Below, piece by piece: positions 63,523-64,000 of a stretch of 64,000 nucleotides of DNA. Both the position numbers and the translations under genes were made by a program. The notes under the pieces were generated by a model. The model was not told where the DNA came from and did not search any database. It saw only the letters and a list, made by a program, of their open reading frames with translations. Origin of the DNA: Klebsiella aerogenes (GTDB lineage: Bacteria > Pseudomonadota > Gammaproteobacteria > Enterobacterales > Enterobacteriaceae). The stretch spans positions 3,036,422-3,100,421 of the forward strand of contig CP119076.1 in NCBI GenBank assembly GCA_029027985.1, read 5' to 3'. The first letter of the stretch is position 1; each line of letters opens with the position of its first letter.

Positions 63523-64000
63523 ATGGCCAGACGCAATCTCAACGACTTACTCTCTTTCGTCACTGTGGCGCGTGAGGGCAGCTTTACGCGCGCTGCCGCC
63601 CAGCTCGGCGTGACCCAGCCCGCACTGAGCCAGGCGATTTCCGGGCTGGAAGAACGGATGCAAATCCGCCTGCTGACAAGGACTACGCGCAGTGTGTCAG
63701 TGACGGCTGCCGGGGAGCGACTGCTGCAGTCTGTGGGCCATCGTATTGATGAGATTGAAGCCGAGCTGGACATGCTGACGGCACTGCGTGATAAACCTGC
63801 GGGGACCGTCCGTATTACCTGTGGACCCAATGTCCTGAAGACCACGCTGCTGCCAAAGCTGACGCCACTGTTACGCGAATATCCTGATATTCATATTGAG
63901 TTTGATGCCAACCACGGGTTCCGGGATATCGTGGCGGATCGTTTTGATGCCGGCGTGCGGCTCGGAGACACTATCGACAAAGATATGATAGCCATACCCA
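63523..64000 (+). CDS. LysR-family regulator, 5' part
   Basis: Begins ATG after GGAAACGAGC and stays open to the last base, giving the first 159 residues. The N-terminal helix-turn-helix reads GSFTRAAAQLGVTQPALSQA, the typical LysR pattern, followed by the linker helix and the start of the effector domain. Divergent from the five-gene minus-strand group, which it probably controls. The effector cannot be told because the rest is outside the window. Confidence 0.88.
   Translation, partial: MARRNLNDLLSFVTVAREGSFTRAAAQLGVTQPALSQAISGLEERMQIRLLTRTTRSVSVTAAGERLLQSVGHRIDEIEAELDMLTALRDKPAGTVRITCGPNVLKTTLLPKLTPLLREYPDIHIEFDANHGFRDIVADRFDAGVRLGDTIDKDMIAIP

Overview
The window is chromosomal DNA of an enterobacterium, most likely a motile Klebsiella of the K. 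aerogenes type. This is inferred from gene content: an E. coli-like puu end and dml-yea block, a class-typical fli cluster, and a Klebsiella-type nasR-nasFEDCBA nitrate assimilation locus, all in GC-rich coding sequence. No rRNA, tRNA, CRISPR array, intact insertion sequence or prophage was seen.

Layout. 1-3636: end of the putrescine (puu) operon, puuC (cut by the window edge), puuB, puuE. 3666-11448: D-malate and carnitine block, dmlR divergent from dmlA, then a BCCT transporter, yeaW, an aldehyde dehydrogenase not present at this place in E. coli, and yeaX. Together these could take carnitine to trimethylamine plus malic semialdehyde, then malate, then pyruvate. 11536-12435: a membrane GGDEF protein. 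12727-16371: a ferric iron ABC importer (fbpABC/sfuABC type). 16984-22227: a Fur-box-preceded set of ChaN lipoprotein, its own TonB, a TonB-dependent receptor and a YncE-like beta-propeller.

22271-39254: flagellar genes fliA, fliC, fliDST, fliE and fliFGHIJKLMNOPQR. Sigma-28 promoters are readable in front of fliC and fliD. fliZ is not next to fliA and rcsA is not next to fliR; the gaps hold unlisted small genes: a 30-aa and a 37-aa membrane peptide between fliT and fliE, and a 44-aa SRA-like protein after fliR. 39851-45618 is a mixed accessory stretch: a 71-aa hypothetical, a GIY-YIG protein, a Tat-exported amidohydrolase, a second type of GAPDH with an AraC/DJ-1 regulator, and an AT-rich GNAT acetyltransferase.

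45832-57399: nitrate assimilation. nasR encodes the antiterminator; the nasF leader shows NtrC-like sites, a sigma-54 promoter and a two-hexaloop antiterminator that overlaps an intrinsic terminator. nasFED encode the ABC importer. The nasC-like flavoprotein and the nasB nitrite reductase are one open frame of 1399 codons, with a strong internal ribosome binding site where nasB would start. nasA follows, and then a collapsed remnant that looks like cobA (siroheme methyltransferase). 57632-64000: a 2H phosphoesterase-like gene, then a minus-strand cluster (cyclophilin-like, MFS exporter, zinc alcohol dehydrogenase, exported hydrolase, aldo-keto reductase) divergent from a LysR regulator that runs off the window end.

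The most notable points are the nasC-nasB fusion with its internal start, the cobA remnant, the carnitine-to-malate gene set with an embedded dehydrogenase, the tiny membrane proteins inside the flagellar region, and the self-contained ChaN-TonB-receptor-propeller iron locus.
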